Assembly (NCBI RefSeq): GCF_003854935.1
Contig: NZ_CP033969.1
Coordinates: forward strand, 2,790,001 to 2,854,000
Length of the DNA: 64,000 nucleotides
DNA from: Cupriavidus pauculus
GTDB lineage: Bacteria; Pseudomonadota; Gammaproteobacteria; Burkholderiales; Burkholderiaceae
Direction: 5' to 3'
Shown: piece by piece, positions 47,701 to 55,751 of the stretch
How the letters are laid out: every line of letters begins with the position of its first letter
Numbering within the stretch: the stretch's first letter is position 1
Position numbers and translations under genes: made by a program
Notes under the pieces: generated by a model
The model's database searches: none
Seen by the model: only the letters and a program-made list of their open reading frames with translations
Told to the model about the DNA's origin: nothing

Positions 47701-48713
47701 TCGCGCCTACCGATGGCAACGGCAACGGCCCGGACGGTAACGGCGCGGACGGTGGCAACGGCTCCGACGGTGGTAACGGCACCGACGGCGGCAATGGCTC
47801 CGACGGTGGCAATGGCACGGACGGTGGCAACGGCTCCGACGGTGGCAACGGCTCCGACGGTGGCAACGGCTCCGACGGTGGCAACGGCTCCGACGGTGGC
47901 AACGGCTCCGACGGTGGCAACGGCTCCGACGGTGGCAACGGCTCCGACGGTGGCAACGGCTCCGACGGTGGCAATGGCACGGACGGTGGCAACGGCTCCG
48001 ACGGTGGCAACGGCTCCGACGGTGGCAATGGCGCGGACGGTGGCAACGGCTCCGATGGTGGCAATGGCTCCGACGGCGGCAACGGCACCGACGGTGGCAA
48101 TGGCTCCGACGGCGGCAATGGCACTGACGGTGGCAACGGCACCGATGGTGGCAACGGCTCCGACGGTGGTAACGGCTCGAACGGTGGCAACGGCTCCGAC
48201 GGCGGCGACAAGACGCCTGACGGTGGTTCGGACGGCTCAGGCGGTTCGGGCTCGGGTGGCTCCAACTCGGGCGCCACGGCCGGTGCGATCCTGGGCGCGG
48301 TTGGCGCAGGCGGTATCCTTGCCTACGTGATCGACGACCTGGCCGACGCAAGCTGGTACCTCGATGCCCCGGTGCCCCTGACCGTCGAGTCCGACGAGGA
48401 CAAGGCGTGGGGAGGTGCGCTGATGTCGGGTGCCACCGTGGAGGTGAAGGGCACGACTGCCATTGTCCAGGTGAAGACACGCACCGGCACGGTCGAGCGG
48501 GTCCTGACCCTGCAGGACGGCGCCAACGGCACCAAGCACTTCGTCTACGAGGACCCCGTCACCAAGACCAAGGCCGATCTGGCGGTGAACATGGAGACAC
48601 GCGAGTTCTTCTACACCGAAGCCGGTGCCCCGAACGGCAAGCGATACGTCGTGAAGAGCCACGGCTGGCTGAAGAACGGCACGCCCTCAAAAGCTGCCGC
48701 TCCGGCAAGCTGA
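44724..48713 (+). CDS. TpsA-type filamentous-haemagglutinin-like exoprotein 1 (NGSDGG stalk)
   Basis: 1329 residues from ATG 44724. Order: extended signal peptide region of type V secretion (MNKNRYRRVFSKHLGMLVAVAE, then a hydrophobic core and cleavage near A-Q-G, about residue 75); TPS/haemagglutination-activity domain (about 76-330; 'VVAGQATISQPNGSTMTINQ', 'NIHGSLLANGQVLIQNANGVLFG'); a beta-helix-like region rich in 'NGxxNITGxGN' turns (about 330-996); 25 acidic hexapeptides (about 1009-1158); and a conserved C-terminal domain (1159-1329) with a Gly/Ala-rich hydrophobic segment 'GATAGAILGAVGAGGILAYVIDDL'. Such proteins are exported by a TpsB pore, absent from this window. Probable surface adhesin or filament; function inferred from family. 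Confidence 0.88.
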   Translation: MNKNRYRRVFSKHLGMLVAVAENVKSRGKAPGEGSAAEASPQLGVVSAMTAIALALFAWDMDEVRAQGLPTQGNVVAGQATISQPNGSTMTINQGSQRAVIDWNSFSIGQGNTVQFNQPNAQAQALNRVTGGLPSNIHGSLLANGQVLIQNANGVLFGRGAVVNVGSLLATTKSIDSNAFMAGSPLALSATGTQAGIINEGSINAQGYVTFMGDQVRNAGDIKTGPGGQVLLAAGDSATVALHNGQGISLVLNDATANALAENSGNIHAQDGTVLITARGKDTLLNTVVNLSGVVRAGTVVADAGKTGDVVMTGSIDASNRNGGQGGTVVLAGDRVGLFDSASIDASGDSAGGKVILGGDSLGKLEGTEARKLLQDGAGFANFTQVGVNARVDAGARHGDGGFVETSAHNLNVQGTVTASTPNGKSGEWLIDPTDITIGTGNDAGYSGSVSGGFTPTGSTATVRNTSINDALNAGTDVTITTASSGTAAGNIVQSAGADITKTGGGAANLTLVANRSITLNGNITSTSDALNLNLTSGMGGGYGTVFQASGRTIDLNGGRLTAYGDTTSASSGHAINISGTLANIGGGTITGFSAGSIGVYMNTALTQVGGSLSIYGSSRSQTGIYIDNGSNLTISGGSQLVINGDGGGYDGIMHRGVLTLNDDAAVSLIGNTTGNLYSGIRLNTLKITVNNNASLDIEGRSTGSGIDSQAVTILGGNYATSSISVSGNGVVNITGVGNYAEGIRACGPTSINISDNGAVNLTGTSNNESGIWFDTLRYDLQNNATLNLSGSGNGTNPEWAGVAILGQGSMSGDSKLTVNGDGPKAAGVRWQGTLNMSGNATVDMTGQSDTQDGVLIQTVINATDDARINVSGTSRANTATSAGVRFASNSSLNLSGNVKTDITGDSRYREGVHFQGGVNITDNAYMNATGTSSGGGDAGIGVRVGTTSNITVNGNGTAVLTGAAPDGRDHALEGRMRVNGNGAIHILTGDRVAPTDGNGNGPDGNGADGGNGSDGGNGTDGGNGSDGGNGTDGGNGSDGGNGSDGGNGSDGGNGSDGGNGSDGGNGSDGGNGSDGGNGSDGGNGTDGGNGSDGGNGSDGGNGADGGNGSDGGNGSDGGNGTDGGNGSDGGNGTDGGNGTDGGNGSDGGNGSNGGNGSDGGDKTPDGGSDGSGGSGSGGSNSGATAGAILGAVGAGGILAYVIDDLADASWYLDAPVPLTVESDEDKAWGGALMSGATVEVKGTTAIVQVKTRTGTVERVLTLQDGANGTKHFVYEDPVTKTKADLAVNMETREFFYTEAGAPNGKRYVVKSHGWLKNGTPSKAAAPAS
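47748..48197 (+). repeat. 18-bp coding tandem repeat, 25 units (NGSDGG type)
   Basis: Exactly 450 bases, in frame, as 25 units reading DGGNG(S/T/A), one with Asn for Asp near the end. It is preceded by one DGNGNGP heptapeptide unit (47712) of the kind that forms the whole stalk of the next gene, so the two repeat types are related. Glycine falls at every third position throughout. Confidence 0.92.
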
Positions 48714-48762
48714 TTGCGGGCTCTCAACTAGAAGCTACTAGCTAGCATCTGCCTGTAGGAAA

Positions 48763-48804
48763 ACGATGTGCCGGTGTCGAAAGACGTCGGCACATCGTCC
48801 TTTT
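48763..48804 (+). terminator. Long GNRA-capped hairpin after exoprotein gene 1
   Basis: ACGATGTGCCG pairs with CGGCACATCGT and the stem continues through G-U pairs to a GAAA tetraloop, about 16 bp in all, followed by CCTTTT. Shape and position indicate a rho-independent terminator. The same hairpin follows genes 2 and 3. Confidence 0.75.
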
Positions 48805-48853
48805 CCGAGGGGCAATCAGAATCTGTTGGCCCCCGACTCCACTTCCCGAGTCA

Positions 48854-48987
48854 TCGTAGTTCTACGAAATATTTCACCGGGCTCTGCGCAGACCCCCGTC
48901 GCTTCGCGACGCTGCGACATTCTCATGCAACCCCGCTGCGTGTTTCGTGTTTCTACGATTCCCCGCCCTTCCCCAGGTTTCTAGCAT
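48854..48987 (+). promoter_or_regulatory. Conserved control region, exoprotein gene 2
   Basis: TCGTAGTTCTACGA (48854-48867) and TCGTGTTTCTACGA (48945-48958) lie 91 bases apart, with TAGCAT (48982-48987) 23 bases beyond the second site, matching gene 1 in order and spacing although the DNA between the sites differs. Confidence 0.5.
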
Positions 48988-49178
48988 TGCCATCAAGGAG
49001 ATCGCGGGACCCGGTACGACCACAGACCGCGCGGCAACTCAAGTAAGCGCGCCCCCCGATCCCGAGCTAGAGCGGGTCAACTCGCGTTCCATGAATTGAC
49101 GCACGACGCCTGCATCGGCCGCCTTACTGAAGGCAGAGCCGAGCCGCGTCACGTCGCAACTTCTGTTGGGTTTCAACC

Positions 49179-52100
49179 ATGAACAAGAATCGGTATCGCC
49201 GCGTATTCAGCAAGCATCTCGGCATGCTTGTGGCCGTAGCGGAAAATGTGAAGAGCCGCGGCAAGGCGCCTGGGGAAGGCGCCGCTGCGGAGGCATCGCC
49301 CCAACTGGGCGTGGTATCGGCGATGACGGCCATCGCCCTCGCCCTGTTTGCCTGGGACATGGATGAAGTCCGTGCCCAAGGACTGCCGACCCAGGGCAAC
49401 GTCGTGGCCGGTCAGGCCACCATCTCGCAGCCCAACGGCTCGACGATGACCATCAATCAGGGCAGCCAGCGCGCTGTCATCGACTGGAACAGCTTCAGCA
49501 TCGGCCAGGGCAACACGGTCCAGTTCAACCAGCCCAACGCACAGGCCCAGGCGCTGAACCGCGTCACCGGCGGCCTCCCCTCCAATATCCACGGCTCGCT
49601 GCTCGCCAACGGCCAGGTGCTGATCCAGAACGCCAACGGCGTGCTGTTCGGCCGGGGCGCAGTGGTCAACGTCGGCTCGCTGCTCGCAACGACGAAATCC
49701 ATCGACTCCAACGCCTTCATGGCCGGCAGCCCGCTGGCACTGAGCGCCACCGGCACGCAGGCCGGCATCATCAACGAAGGCTCCATCAACGCCCAGGGTT
49801 ACGTGACCTTCATGGGCGATCAGGTCCGCAACGCGGGCGACATCAAGACCGGCCCGGGCGGCCAAGTCCTGCTGGCCGCTGGCGATAGCGCCACGGTGGC
49901 CCTGCACAACGGCCAGGGCATTTCCCTCGTCCTCAACGACGCCACCGCCAACGCGCTGGCTGAAAACAGCGGCAACATCCATGCACAAGACGGCACGGTC
50001 CTCATTACCGCGCGCGGCAAGGACACGCTGCTCAATACGGTGGTGAACCTGTCCGGCGTGGTCCGCGCCGGCACGGTCGTGGCCGATGCTGGCAAGACCG
50101 GCGACGTGGTCATGACCGGCCGCATCGACGCCTCGAACCGCAATGGCGGCCAGGGCGGCACGGTGGTACTGGCTGGCGACCGCGTCGGCCTGTTCGACAG
50201 CGCCTCGATCGACGCCTCGGGCGACTCGGCCGGCGGCAAGGTGATCCTTGGTGGTGACTCGCTGGGCAAGCTCGAAGGTACGGAAGCTCGCAAGCTGCTG
50301 CAGGACGGTGCTGGCTTCGCCAACTTCACGCAGGTGGGTGTCAACGCCCGGGTCGATGCCGGTGCACGGCATGGCGACGGTGGGTTCGTGGAGACGTCAG
50401 CCCACGACCTCAACGTCCAGGGCACGATCACTGCCTCAGCGCCGAACGGCAAGTCTGGCGAATGGTTGATCGATCCGACCAACATCACCATCGGCACAGG
50501 TAACGATGCTGGCTACAGCGGTAGCGTCTCGGGAGGCTTCACGCCCACGGGCAGCACCGCCACGGTTCGCAACACGTCCATCAACGACGCCCTGAACGCA
50601 GGCACCGACGTCACGATCACCACGGGCAGCTCAGGTACGGCGACCGGGAACATCGTGCAGAACACCGGTGCCGACATTACAAAGACCGGCGGCGGCGCGG
50701 CGAGTCTCACGCTGGTGGCAAATGGATCGATTACCCTCAACGGCAATATCACATCCACCTCCGATGCGCTGAACCTGAACCTTACCGCTGGGATGGGCGG
50801 CGGATATGGCAATGTCACCCAGGCAAGCAACAGAACCATCGATCTGAATGGTGGACGATTGATTACTTACGGGGATGCGTCAAGCGCCTCTATTGGCAAC
50901 GGAGTGGTCTTCTACGGCAACCTGGCCAATATCGGCGGCGGTTTCATCACCGGCTTCAGCCGCGGTAGCACTGGTGTGTACCTGAACGGTACCGTGACGC
51001 AAGTAGGCGGCACGCTCGTTATCTACGGCACTTCCGGTACGGCGTCTGGTATTTATATCGACAGAGGAGCCGACCTTCAGATATCCGGAAACTCGTTCTT
51101 GGACCTTACCGGGGATAGCACAAGCCTCGACGGCATTATGCATCGCGGCAAACTGAGTGTTACCGACAATGCCTCGGTCAGCATAGCTGGCAATACGACG
51201 AGTTACTCGTATTCCGGAGTCCACCTGGATAACCTCAGTTTGTCGGCCTCCGGCAATGGCGTCATCAACGTTGCGGGCAACGCGAACAGATCGTTTGGCG
51301 TCCGGGGCACAGGAGCTTCACTCAACATTTCGGACAATGCCGCGATCAACCTTAACGGCACATCCAACAGCGAGGCAGGTGTCTGGCTCTACAGAAGCCG
51401 GTACGACCTGAGCGATAACGCGACACTTGATATCAGCGGGCGCGGCAATAGCACGATTGGAAATTGGGCCGAGACTGTGGTCGACGGAAGCGGGAACATG
51501 TCTGGAAACAGCAAGGTGACTGCCGACGGTCGGGGGGAAGGAACTGGCGGGGTGATTTGGCGAGGCAACCTGAATATGTCGGGCAACGCTACCCTCGACT
51601 TGACCGGCGACTCGGGAAGCCAGGACGGTGTGCGAGTCCAGACCGTTATCAACGCCACTGACGATGCTCGGATCAACGTTACGGGCACGTCCCGCGCCGA
51701 CACCGTCAACGGGTCCGGCGTGCGCATCGCGTTCAATGGCGGGCTGAATTTGTCAGGCAACGCGACGACCGAGATTATCGGCAATTCCCGTTACCGCGAA
51801 GGGGTCTACTTCGAGGGCAACGTCAGCATCACCGATAACGCCAACATGAACGCTGCGGGTACCTCCAATGGTAGCGGCACGTATGGCGCCGGGGTGCGCG
51901 TCGGAACGGGCAGCACGATCACAGCAAGCGGAAACGGTACCGGCAACTTGATCGGCTACGCGCCGGAAGGCCGCAATCACCTGATCGAAGGCCGGCTGGT
52001 GGAACTGGAGAACGGTGATATCAACCTCTTGGACGGGCCATACGTGCCGAACGGCGGTGGCAACGGCACCGATGGGAATGGTAACGGCCCGGACGGCAAT

Positions 52101-55100
52101 GGCAACGGCCCAGACGGCAACGGCAATGGCCCAGACGGTAACGGCAACGGTCCTGACGGTAACGGCAACGGCCCGGATGGGAACGGTAACGGCCCCGATG
52201 GGAACGGCAACGGTCCCGACGGCAATGGCAACGGCCCCGATGGGAACGGTAACGGCCCCGACGGCAATGGCAACGGCCCGGACGGTAACGGCAACGGCCC
52301 GGATGGGAACGGTAACGGCCCCGATGGGAACGGCAACGGTCCCGACGGCAATGGCAACGGCCCCGACGGCAACGGCAACGGCCCCGACGGCAACGGTAAC
52401 GGTCCCGACGGGAACGGCAACGGCCCGGACGGCAATGGCAACGGTCCCGATGGCAACGGCAACGGTCCCGACGGTAACGGCAACGGCCCGGACGGTAACG
52501 GCAATGGCCCCGACGGTAACGGCAATGGCCCGGACGGTAACGGCAACGGTCCCGACGGTAACGGCAACGGTCCCGATGGGAACGGCAACGGCCCGGACGG
52601 TAACGGCAACGGTCCCGACGGTAACGGCAACGGCCCGGATGGGAACGGCAACGGTCCCGACGGCAACGGCAATGGCCCGGACGGCAACGGTAACGGCCCC
52701 GACGGGAACGGCAACGGCCCCGACGGCAACGGCAATGGCCCGGACGGTAACGGCAACGGCCCCGACGGCAACGGCAATGGCCCGGACGGTAACGGCAACG
52801 GCCCGGACGGTAACGGCAATGGCCCCGACGGTAACGGCAATGGCCCGGACGGCAATGGCAATGGCCCGGACGGAAACGGTAACGGCCCGGACGGCAATGG
52901 CAATGGCCCCGATGGGAACGGCAACGGCCCGGACGGTAACGGCAACGGTCCCGACGGGAACGGCAACGGCCCGGACGGCAATGGCAACGGCCCCGACGGC
53001 AACGGCAATGGCCCGGACGGAAACGGTAACGGCCCGGACGGCAATGGCAACGGCCCCGACGGCAACGGCAATGGCCCGGACGGGAACGGTAATGGCCCGG
53101 ACGGCAATGGCAATGGCCCCGATGGGAACGGCAACGGCCCGGACGGTAACGGCAATGGCCCCGATGGGAACGGCAACGGTCCCGACGGCAATGGCAACGG
53201 TCCCGACGGGAACGGCAACGGTCCCGATGGGAACGGCAACGGCCCGGACGGCAACGGCAACGGTCCCGACGGTAACGGCAACGGTCCCGACGGTAACGGC
53301 AACGGCCCGGACGGTAACGGCAATGGCCCCGACGGTAACGGCAATGGCCCGGACGGCAATGGCAATGGCCCGGACGGAAACGGTAACGGCCCGGACGGTA
53401 ACGGCAACGGTCCCGACGGTAACGGCAACGGTCCCGATGGGAACGGCAACGGCCCGGACGGTAACGGCAACGGTCCCGACGGTAACGGCAACGGCCCGGA
53501 TGGGAACGGCAACGGTCCCGACGGAAACGGCAACGGTCCGGACGGAAACGGCAACGGCCCCGATGGGAACGGTAACGGTCCCGACGGGAACGGCAACGGC
53601 CCGGACGGCAATGGCAACGGCCCCGATGGGAACGGTAACGGCCCGGACGGCAACGGCAACGGTCCCGACGGTAACGGCAACGGTCCCGACGGTAACGGCA
53701 ACGGTCCCGACGGTAACGGCAACGGCCCGGACGGTAACGGCAATGGCCCCGACGGTAACGGCAATGGCCCGGACGGCAATGGCAATGGCCCGGACGGAAA
53801 CGGCAACGGCCCGGACGGCAACGGCAACGGTCCCGACGGTAACGGCAATGGCCCGGACGGCAATGGCAATGGCCCGGACGGAAACGGTAACGGCCCGGAC
53901 GGTAACGGCAACGGTCCCGATGGGAACGGTAACGGTCCCGATGGGAACGGCAACGGCCCGGACGGGAACGGCAACGGCCCGGACGGTAACGGCAACGGTC
54001 CCGACGGTAACGGCAACGGCCCGGATGGGAACGGCAACGGTCCCGACGGAAACGGCAACGGTCCCGACGGAAACGGCAACGGCCCGGACGGAAACGGCAA
54101 CGGCCCCGATGGGAACGGTAACGGTCCCGACGGGAACGGCAACGGCCCGGACGGCAATGGCAACGGCCCCGATGGGAACGGTAACGGCCCGGACGGCAAC
54201 GGCAACGGTCCCGACGGTAACGGCAACGGCCCCGATGGGAACGGCAATGGCCCCGACGGCAACGGCAATGGCCCTGACGGAAACGGCAACGGCCCCGATG
54301 GGAACGGCAATGGCCCCGATGGCAATGGCAACGGCCCTGACGGAAACGGCAACGGCCCCGATGGGAACGGAAACGGTCCCGACGGCAATGGCAACGGCCC
54401 TGACGGAAACGGCAACGGCCCCGATGGGAACGGAAACGGTCCCGACGGCAATGGCAACGGCCCGGACGGTAACGGCAATGGCCCCGACGGTAACGGCAAT
54501 GGCCCGGACGGCAATGGCAATGGCCCGGACGGAAACGGTAACGGCCCGGACGGCAATGGCAACGGCCCCGATGGGAACGGAAACGGCCCCGATGGGAACG
54601 GAAACGGTCCCGACGGTAACGGCAACGGACCTGACGGCAACGGCAACGGCCCCGACGGCAACGGCAATGGCTCCGACGGCGGTAACGGCTCGAACGGTGG
54701 CAACGGCTCCGACGGCGGCGACAAGACGCCGGACGGTGGTTCGGACGGCTCAGGCGGTTCGGGCTCGGGTGGCTCCAACTCGGGTGCCACGGCCGGTGCG
54801 ATCCTGGGCGCGGTTGGCGCGGGCGGTATCCTCGCCTACGTGATCGACGACCTGGCCGGCGCAAGCTGGTACCTCGATGCCCCGGTGCCCCTGACCGTCG
54901 AGTCCGATGAGGACAAGGCGTGGGAAGGTGCGCTGATGTCGGGTGCCACCGTGGAGGTGAAGGGCACGACTGCCATCGTCCAGGTGAAGACACGCACCGG
55001 GACGGTCGAGCGGGTCCTGACCCTGCAGGACGGCGCCAACGGCACCAAGCACTTCGTCTACGAGGACCCCGTCACCAAGACCAAGGCCGATCTGGCGGTG

Positions 55101-55235
55101 AACATGGAGACGCGCGAGTTCTTCTACACCGAAGCCGGTGCCCCGAACGGCAAGCGCTACGTTGTGAAGAGCCATGGCTGGCTGAAAAACGGCACGGCAC
55201 CCGAAGCCGCGGCCACTGCCAGCCCCGCGAGCTGA
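49179..55235 (+). CDS. TpsA-type exoprotein 2 (NGNGPDG stalk, giant)
   Basis: 2018 residues from ATG 49179. The ESPR signal and TPS domain are almost identical to protein 1 (about residues 1-420). The beta-helix-like middle (about 420-955) is homologous but diverged, with turns such as 'NLSGNATTEIIGNSRYREGVYFEG'. Residues 965-1832 are an uninterrupted array of heptapeptides DGNGNGP, 43% of the protein. It then returns to 'GSDGGNGSNGGNGSDGG' and the shared C-terminal domain (about 1850-2018). The stalk has no hydrophobic or aromatic residue and one Asp per seven, so it should be extended, soluble and strongly acidic. Family role (secreted adhesin/filament) is inferred. Confidence 0.88.
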   Translation: MNKNRYRRVFSKHLGMLVAVAENVKSRGKAPGEGAAAEASPQLGVVSAMTAIALALFAWDMDEVRAQGLPTQGNVVAGQATISQPNGSTMTINQGSQRAVIDWNSFSIGQGNTVQFNQPNAQAQALNRVTGGLPSNIHGSLLANGQVLIQNANGVLFGRGAVVNVGSLLATTKSIDSNAFMAGSPLALSATGTQAGIINEGSINAQGYVTFMGDQVRNAGDIKTGPGGQVLLAAGDSATVALHNGQGISLVLNDATANALAENSGNIHAQDGTVLITARGKDTLLNTVVNLSGVVRAGTVVADAGKTGDVVMTGRIDASNRNGGQGGTVVLAGDRVGLFDSASIDASGDSAGGKVILGGDSLGKLEGTEARKLLQDGAGFANFTQVGVNARVDAGARHGDGGFVETSAHDLNVQGTITASAPNGKSGEWLIDPTNITIGTGNDAGYSGSVSGGFTPTGSTATVRNTSINDALNAGTDVTITTGSSGTATGNIVQNTGADITKTGGGAASLTLVANGSITLNGNITSTSDALNLNLTAGMGGGYGNVTQASNRTIDLNGGRLITYGDASSASIGNGVVFYGNLANIGGGFITGFSRGSTGVYLNGTVTQVGGTLVIYGTSGTASGIYIDRGADLQISGNSFLDLTGDSTSLDGIMHRGKLSVTDNASVSIAGNTTSYSYSGVHLDNLSLSASGNGVINVAGNANRSFGVRGTGASLNISDNAAINLNGTSNSEAGVWLYRSRYDLSDNATLDISGRGNSTIGNWAETVVDGSGNMSGNSKVTADGRGEGTGGVIWRGNLNMSGNATLDLTGDSGSQDGVRVQTVINATDDARINVTGTSRADTVNGSGVRIAFNGGLNLSGNATTEIIGNSRYREGVYFEGNVSITDNANMNAAGTSNGSGTYGAGVRVGTGSTITASGNGTGNLIGYAPEGRNHLIEGRLVELENGDINLLDGPYVPNGGGNGTDGNGNGPDGNGNGPDGNGNGPDGNGNGPDGNGNGPDGNGNGPDGNGNGPDGNGNGPDGNGNGPDGNGNGPDGNGNGPDGNGNGPDGNGNGPDGNGNGPDGNGNGPDGNGNGPDGNGNGPDGNGNGPDGNGNGPDGNGNGPDGNGNGPDGNGNGPDGNGNGPDGNGNGPDGNGNGPDGNGNGPDGNGNGPDGNGNGPDGNGNGPDGNGNGPDGNGNGPDGNGNGPDGNGNGPDGNGNGPDGNGNGPDGNGNGPDGNGNGPDGNGNGPDGNGNGPDGNGNGPDGNGNGPDGNGNGPDGNGNGPDGNGNGPDGNGNGPDGNGNGPDGNGNGPDGNGNGPDGNGNGPDGNGNGPDGNGNGPDGNGNGPDGNGNGPDGNGNGPDGNGNGPDGNGNGPDGNGNGPDGNGNGPDGNGNGPDGNGNGPDGNGNGPDGNGNGPDGNGNGPDGNGNGPDGNGNGPDGNGNGPDGNGNGPDGNGNGPDGNGNGPDGNGNGPDGNGNGPDGNGNGPDGNGNGPDGNGNGPDGNGNGPDGNGNGPDGNGNGPDGNGNGPDGNGNGPDGNGNGPDGNGNGPDGNGNGPDGNGNGPDGNGNGPDGNGNGPDGNGNGPDGNGNGPDGNGNGPDGNGNGPDGNGNGPDGNGNGPDGNGNGPDGNGNGPDGNGNGPDGNGNGPDGNGNGPDGNGNGPDGNGNGPDGNGNGPDGNGNGPDGNGNGPDGNGNGPDGNGNGPDGNGNGPDGNGNGPDGNGNGPDGNGNGPDGNGNGPDGNGNGPDGNGNGPDGNGNGPDGNGNGPDGNGNGPDGNGNGPDGNGNGPDGNGNGPDGNGNGPDGNGNGPDGNGNGPDGNGNGPDGNGNGPDGNGNGPDGNGNGPDGNGNGSDGGNGSNGGNGSDGGDKTPDGGSDGSGGSGSGGSNSGATAGAILGAVGAGGILAYVIDDLAGASWYLDAPVPLTVESDEDKAWEGALMSGATVEVKGTTAIVQVKTRTGTVERVLTLQDGANGTKHFVYEDPVTKTKADLAVNMETREFFYTEAGAPNGKRYVVKSHGWLKNGTAPEAAATASPAS
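52071..54674 (+). repeat. 21-bp coding tandem repeat, 124 units (DGNGNGP)
   Basis: 2604 bases = 124 in-phase units; the first 123 read D-G-N-G-N-G-P and the last has Ser for Pro. Every sense codon varies synonymously (GAC/GAT, GGC/GGT/GGG/GGA, AAC/AAT, CCG/CCC/CCT/CCA), yet no amino-acid change is seen in 123 units. Longer periods are superimposed: for example 53281-53340 is identical to 53701-53760, an offset of 420 bases (20 units). Confidence 0.93.
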
Positions 55236-55281
55236 GCCGCGGTACGCTGATACCACCGGCTAGATAACAGCGGTGGTAACC

Positions 55282-55315
55282 CGATGTGCCGGTGTCGCAA
55301 GACGTCGGCACATCG
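55282..55315 (+). terminator. Long GNRA-capped hairpin after exoprotein gene 2
   Basis: Same stem as after gene 1 (CGATGTGCCG ... CGGCACATCG) but with a GCAA instead of GAAA tetraloop and only a short T run. Retention of the stem and of a GNRA loop where flanking DNA has diverged suggests selection on the RNA fold. Confidence 0.65.
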
Positions 55316-55446
55316 CCGTTTACGGTCATCCGGTACGAAGACCAGCCGCGCCGCCCTGCCCGGCCATCGCAGCTCTCCCAGGCAGGCGTGTCGATCCTCC
55401 GGCACCCCGTCCCCCTCCCTTGCCCTTCAGCAAGTAAACCGTGATT

Positions 55447-55489
55447 TCGCGTTTCTGCGATTTCCCCTGGCAGGCCGCCTTTTTAGCAT
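55447..55489 (+). promoter_or_regulatory. Conserved control site, exoprotein gene 3
   Basis: TCGCGTTTCTGCGA (55447-55460) is the counterpart of site 2, with TAGCAT (55484-55489) again exactly 23 bases further. The upstream perfect palindrome (site 1) seen before the other genes is absent, so regulation may differ. Confidence 0.45.
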
Positions 55490-55751
55490 TGGCCGCCAAG
55501 GAATCGCAGAAGCCTCTTCCCGGTCATCCCCGACCGCCACACAGCGAAGCAGCCCCTTCCCGCCGCCAGCCACGACAGTCGCGTGGCGCTGCGGCCCGGC
55601 TAGCGAACGTGGCCCCGATTCCGAGCTAGGGCGGCTCGTCCGCCATCCATGCATCGACGTTCGACGCTCAGCCTCGGAATCCGTTGGCGCCGCCACAGGG
55701 CGGCGTGCCCACGCGGCGCGCGACGTCACACCTTTGTCGGGTGACATATAT

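Larger units (their letters stand above)
48714..49178. other. Intergenic region between exoprotein genes 1 and 2
   Basis: 465 bases with no real gene: a terminator hairpin, then the conserved control sites, then a leader of about 195 bases. Short open frames across the hairpin are by-products of the palindrome. The same sequence recurs at 61227-61692. Confidence 0.75.
48521..50420 (+). repeat. Duplicated block (copy 1), 3' end of gene 1 to TPS domain of gene 2
   Basis: This ~1.9 kb block is almost identical, base for base, to 61034-62932 at a constant offset of about 12,513 bases. It includes the end of the C-terminal domain, stop, hairpin, control region and the N-terminal domain of the next gene. 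Only scattered single-base differences were seen in the intergenic part, pointing to recent duplication or gene conversion. Confidence 0.8.
55236..55751. other. Intergenic region between exoprotein genes 2 and 3
   Basis: 516 bases with no credible gene. It begins with a small hairpin (55251-55278, TACCACCG/CGGTGGTA) and the GNRA-capped hairpin. Apart from the site-2/TAGCAT block and the ATGAACAAGAATCGGTATCG gene start, it is unrelated to the other two spacers, so gene 3 is the outlier of the family. Confidence 0.65.

Noticed and set aside
47748-48197. True RTX toxin repeats
   Set aside because: Only the GGxGxD core is matched; the nonapeptide period, type I secretion signal and HlyBD genes are missing, while ESPR and TPS domains indicate two-partner secretion.
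48768-49046. Small frames (72-92 codons) present in both duplicated spacers (also 61282-61560)
   Set aside because: Their conservation is explained by duplication of the DNA; they lie over a terminator hairpin and promoter sites, and have no ribosome-binding site.
52071-54674. CRISPR array
   Set aside because: Units are contiguous without spacers, in frame and coding; no cas genes are present.
51977-54790. Long minus-strand open frame rich in SGPLPFP repeats
   Set aside because: It is the reverse complement of the heptapeptide array; a 21-bp repeat without stops keeps all frames open. There is no start region, signal or family similarity.
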